Part shown: positions 60,518 to 64,000 of the stretch, piece by piece
Numbering within the stretch: position 1 is the stretch's first letter
Layout of the letters: the number at the start of each line of letters is the position of its first letter
From: Cliona cf. orientalis
Lineage: Eukaryota; Porifera; Demospongiae; Clionaida; Clionaidae
Assembly (NCBI GenBank): GCA_963930775.1
Contig: OZ005695.1
Coordinates: forward strand, 8,060,001 to 8,124,000
Direction: 5' to 3'
Length of the DNA stretch: 64,000 nucleotides
Position numbers and translations under genes: made by a program
The notes under the pieces: generated by a model
Told to the model about the DNA's origin: nothing
Database searches by the model: none
Seen by the model: only the letters and a program-made list of their open reading frames with translations

Positions 60518-62878
60518 TTAGTGATCTGTATCACCTCTGCTACTGTTCTCTTGCATGAGGTGGGTTCTTAATGGATACAAACAGTCTGTCTTCTCCTCTG
60601 GAACTGCCACTTGTGAGTCAACACTGGAACTTTCTTTAATGCGCTGCCGTACTATCTTTGGAGCACCACTGCTGGACTGTGAGCGCTGAGAGTCTGTATC
60701 CAAGGATTCATCTCTGTCTTTATCAGCAGTAACTAGATCTATAGTATTGAATTTCACAGATTCAGTACTTGAAGATACATCAGATTTCGAGAACTGGGTG
60801 TTGCTTGTACCCGAGGCGTCTTTTTCAATCTTGGTGTGAACGTCAGCTTCTACTGTTTGCTTGCTAGCTATTTCAGTATCTTCAATATGAAAATGTTCTG
60901 CTTTTATGTCTGATTCTGGAACTACATCAGGCTCCACGTTTTCTGTATCATCTAGATTTCCATGATTAGTAGCAGCAGAGGCTGGTATCACAGACGGTTG
61001 AATAGTTTCACTGCATACAATGATCAAAGTTATGATTATTGCATGGATGATCAATAATTATAGCTAGCTACCTGGTCACACTTACTCTTCAGAATTCACA
61101 GCAGACGCCGCTTCATTTGGTGACGTCTCATTTAATTCTGCTGGCTCACTGCCTCCCATGTGAACTGCTGACCCTTGCACTAGTGCGGGAGAGTAGTTCC
61201 TATATGCAGCGTGGAATTTAATCAATTTGAAAATTCATAGTGATGATTCAAATTGAGAGAAGTTGGGGACTTACCTCTGTCTTTTGAGCCTGATACTAAT
61301 AATAACTACTAACAACAACACAATTATAGCTGTAATGATGATAATGCTTATCACCACAATCGCAGCAACAATCCCCAGGCTCAAAGATTGGTTACTATCT
61401 TCCATGAATTCAGATGGTGAAGTATTCATAGTGTCCATACTTGTGGTGATAGGTTCTGTGGGAACATGTACTATTTGTATGTCATGAATCAGAGAGAGCA
61501 ACAAAAATTGTGTTTCCCGGAGTACAATATTGGCTCGGCCTTGCCTGATATCATGCACAGTAACCCTATTCTCTTCTCTATTGCGCACGACTAAGTATTG
61601 ATCATTGTACACCAAAATGAATTCACATTCATCCTCTGTTCCACAGCAACATGTGTTTGGCAAAAGAGTGAAATTCCTTGATGTTGCATTGAATAAATAT
61701 ACACCCATACTTCGATCCGTGTATGCAAATAGGTTATGGCTGCCATTATTAAAGCATATTCCTGAATGAAAGTCACTGCTCATAGTTGGAGATGGGGAGA
61801 TCTGAACTGTATCACTGCCATTGTTTCGGAGTTTATAACTGAGCTCCATCTGATTTTGGTTCAAATGAATAATAAATTCCGCTGATGGTGAACAAGGATA
61901 CTGCACATTTTCTAATCCCCCAAAGTTTACAATTTGATCGACATCAGTACTATACACGATAGAAGTACGATCACGGCAGTACAGAAGTAATTCACCATCA
62001 CCTTTCGGACTTAAGAGCAGTTGATCAATCTGAGAACAAAGACGAGAGAAATCATCCACATAATATACATTATTAGTAATAGGGAAGAGGTTATAGAGGC
62101 CATTCTGAAGTAGAAATAAGAGGTGCTGTTGTGGTACATACGTGTCATCTGACAGAACTATGTTAGAGAGACTTGTAAATCCAGCTGTACCGATATCCAG
62201 CATTTGCTGGCAGCCATGTATAGAAGATCGTGCAATTGCTGTCATATTGATGGTGAGTGTACAGATGTATAAACGCTCTCTAGTGATGCATGGCACGTAG
62301 TTTGTGGTACCAATTTGGTATGCATTCAGTGAAGAGCAATTATTACCATTGCCACTGATACCACTAAACATGAGTGAGTGTTGAGAAGTGATATTTAGTT
62401 CATTCTCTGTCCCATCGTGATAAAATTCTAGTAGTTGCAATCCGTTTTCCAGGGGGATCATGATCAAGTGCTTGGTAATCAGGTCACTTAGCCTGGTAGA
62501 CTGCACCGTCAACTCTCGACACCTTGATGGATGTGTTCCACAAGCGGAAGAAATGGAGTGGCCATTCAGGGTGACAGTTGTGACTGAGCTAGCAAGCTTT
62601 GAGGCCACGGTGAGAATGCCATCTCCATCCTCACTATTTCCAACGGCAAGAAGATGTTCGTCACTAACTGTGGTTGTCCCCTTAGCTGCATGTAGTGAGT
62701 ATATAGTGTGTGTGCAAGCATGGATTATATTATTCCATGGTGCAGGCTTGAGCAGCCCCACCCACTTTGTAGGCACAGCAAGTATTGTATGATCATGCAC
62801 AAAATTGATTGTACCTTTCCAGCTACAAGCGAAGCAGCCAAAAAGCATAAAAATCAACACTTCTAGATCTCCTCTCAT
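60518..62878 (-). CDS. D4: intact D-type surface receptor (693 aa)
   Basis: Exons 62878-62815, 62685-61275, 61199-61086 and 61010-60518 join to 693 residues. Signal peptide MRGDLEVLIFMLFGCFACS; an in-frame ATG 63 bp upstream (62941) is less likely because it would bury the signal. The ectodomain has CGTHPSRC, IPLENG, VQYPCSPSA and SGICFNNGS, closely like D2. TM about 463-485 (IVAAIVVISIIIITAIIVLL). The tail of about 205 residues is acidic and Ser/Thr-rich, with RNYSPALVQG and a C-terminus rich in Ser and Asp (SSRGDTDH). Intron 1 (62814-62686) is 129 bp, in frame and without stops, so retention would still give an open protein. Confidence 0.87.
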
Positions 62879-63381
62879 TATCGTCAGTTTCTGACGATTT
62901 GTAGATCGTATCGCTAGAGCTAGAGCGAGCGCTGACCCCACAAACAGTGATGTAATGGTTACATCATAGATAATGCGTAGTCTAAATTATCTATGGTTAC
63001 ATAATCATAGTGCTCAGAGTCATGCATGGCCTATGGGCGTCCATGCGTACATATCCGGTATCAAAATAATGGGGTTCCCCACGTTTTTAGAAGAGTTCGT
63101 GGTAAATACAGTTTCATGTGGTTGCGGGCACACTAAAATGGGAGGTTCAGCTTCGGATCCTCGTTCTTAGCCATGAGATGTTACTTATCTTATCAAACTG
63201 GCAGGATATGAGTGCGCCATTGAGGCTGGTCGTGTATTTTGCGATGCATTCCAGCCCCACCCACTCGGACCCATGCATGCTGCACTGTACTGCTGAACAG
63301 GCATCCACGTACGTGATGCCGACTGTAATACGAGTTTCGGCACGCTGCAGCCAGCAGCAGTTTAATAGTTCTAGCCACACC
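62879..63381. promoter_or_regulatory. Divergent promoter between D4 and E
   Basis: About 500 bp between oppositely oriented start codons. TGATGTAA TGG TTACATCA (62948-62966) is a perfect 8-bp inverted repeat of a bZIP-like half-site, 70 bp upstream of D4. Shared control of the two genes is possible but unproven. Confidence 0.4.
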
Positions 63382-64000
63382 ATGAAGCTGATAGGTGCTC
63401 TGCTACTATTGTTTATAGCTGTCACTTGTTTTGGCTCAGCTACTTCAGCTCGTAGCTATACCAGATCTAGTGCTACAAATTCTCAGCAGTTTATCTACTC
63501 AGAATGTAGTGAAGAGTTTCTGCTGGTCATTGATGAAGATAGTGAAGGAGTGGCTCTCTCTGTACTAGCTGCAGTTGGCAATAATGAAGAGAGAGTACTG
63601 CATCTTACTGGTCAAACACTTTCATCGGACACTCAATGTGGTGAAGATGGCTTCAGGTGCAAGAATTTCCTGGTCATAAAGAATACCATTCTCAATTCTA
63701 CACTTGTGTTCGTTCCACTACACAATGCACTGCTCCTTACACGTTTTGTACTGAATGATACTGGAATCATACTTGAGGAGTACCACTTGATAAATCTGAC
63801 TAGATTTAATTGTACTCCTGTTGCTTCCTTTGAAGTCCTCCACAGTGTGTATACAGTTTGCTTAAATGTAGAAGAATCTTACCTAGCATTATTTGAAGTC
63901 CGGCTTAACTCGGAATCTCTGACAAGAGCTTCTATTATTGGACCACTTGCTCGAAACTATTTCAGCATTCAAAGCTCTAACCAAATCTCCGAGTTCAAAT
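63382..64000 (+). CDS. E: start of another family member, cut by the window end
   Basis: ATG at 63382 opens a frame that stays open to 64000 (206 codons). Signal peptide MKLIGALLLLFIAVTCFGSA. Family signature CGEDGFRC (C-x6-C) followed by FVPLHNALLL, then LNLTRFNCTPVASF, matching the ANSSNCTPTVF-type strand in A genes and VYTVCLN. The N-terminal region before the Cys pair is longer than in A or D, with two extra Cys-containing stretches. It is intact as far as it goes; no intron after the signal peptide is visible, unlike B, C and D. Stalk, TM and tail lie beyond the window. Confidence 0.85.
   Translation, partial: MKLIGALLLLFIAVTCFGSATSARSYTRSSATNSQQFIYSECSEEFLLVIDEDSEGVALSVLAAVGNNEERVLHLTGQTLSSDTQCGEDGFRCKNFLVIKNTILNSTLVFVPLHNALLLTRFVLNDTGIILEEYHLINLTRFNCTPVASFEVLHSVYTVCLNVEESYLALFEVRLNSESLTRASIIGPLARNYFSIQSSNQISEFK

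Noticed and set aside
1-64000. CRISPR array, rRNA operon, bacterial operon or ribosome-binding sites
   Set aside because: No regularly spaced repeats, no rRNA, and spliced genes with signal/TM exons show that the DNA is eukaryotic.

Overview
The window is nuclear DNA of a eukaryote, most likely a marine invertebrate and probably a demosponge. The evidence is AT-rich non-coding DNA with many short self-complementary runs (GCATGCATGC, TAGCTAGCTA), GT..AG introns often only 50-150 bp long, dense genes, and many small terminal-inverted-repeat elements. The organism call is an inference; the sequence contains no diagnostic rRNA or mitochondrial marker. Coordinates come from reading frames joined across consensus splice sites. 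For every gene called intact, the joined exons give an exact multiple of three and end in a stop.

Almost everything that codes belongs to one family of single-pass (type I) surface proteins. Each member has a signal peptide, an N-glycosylation-rich ectodomain of about 400-450 residues, usually a Ser/Thr-rich stalk, one transmembrane helix and a cytoplasmic tail on small separate exons. The N-terminal signature is a Cys pair (C-x5/6-C) followed by a strand like FVPLENG or YIIPSIRG. The centre carries PYPC-type and GxCFE-type motifs. I do not recognise a named family. Regular short strand-like repeats suggest a beta-propeller-like ectodomain, as an inference only. I split the members into subfamilies A, B, C, D and E.

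Layout: 0.4-10.6 kb has three A copies (A1 and A2 broken, A3 intact). 11.2-13.2 kb is B1 and 14.3-16.0 kb is broken C1. 16.5-19.9 kb is A5, broken by a TTAA-flanked element and an inverted duplication. 20.4-23.8 kb is a nest of transposons. 23.9-27.3 kb is intact A6. 28.3-29.1 kb holds a small unrelated secreted Cys-rich gene on the minus strand. 31.4-40.7 kb is a second A-B-C block (A4 broken, B2 and C2 intact) and 41.1-44.6 kb is C3. 44.6-48.1 kb holds relics. 48.1-62.9 kb has four minus-strand D genes (D1-D4) with long, divergent tails. From 63.38 kb the plus-strand gene E runs off the end.

The two A-B-C blocks decayed in complementary ways: A survives in the first, C in the second, and B in both, though B1 has a disturbed tail. 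Three of four A promoters carry an exact NF-kappaB-type GGGACTTTCC. All A and B promoters share two further short motifs. Intact A3 has tail motifs of the YxN, YxxM and C-terminal TTV types, and D tails have NPVY, PPxY and YxxV motifs. Together this looks like a fast-evolving signalling surface-receptor cluster, perhaps for immunity or self/non-self recognition. That function is a hypothesis, not something the sequence proves.
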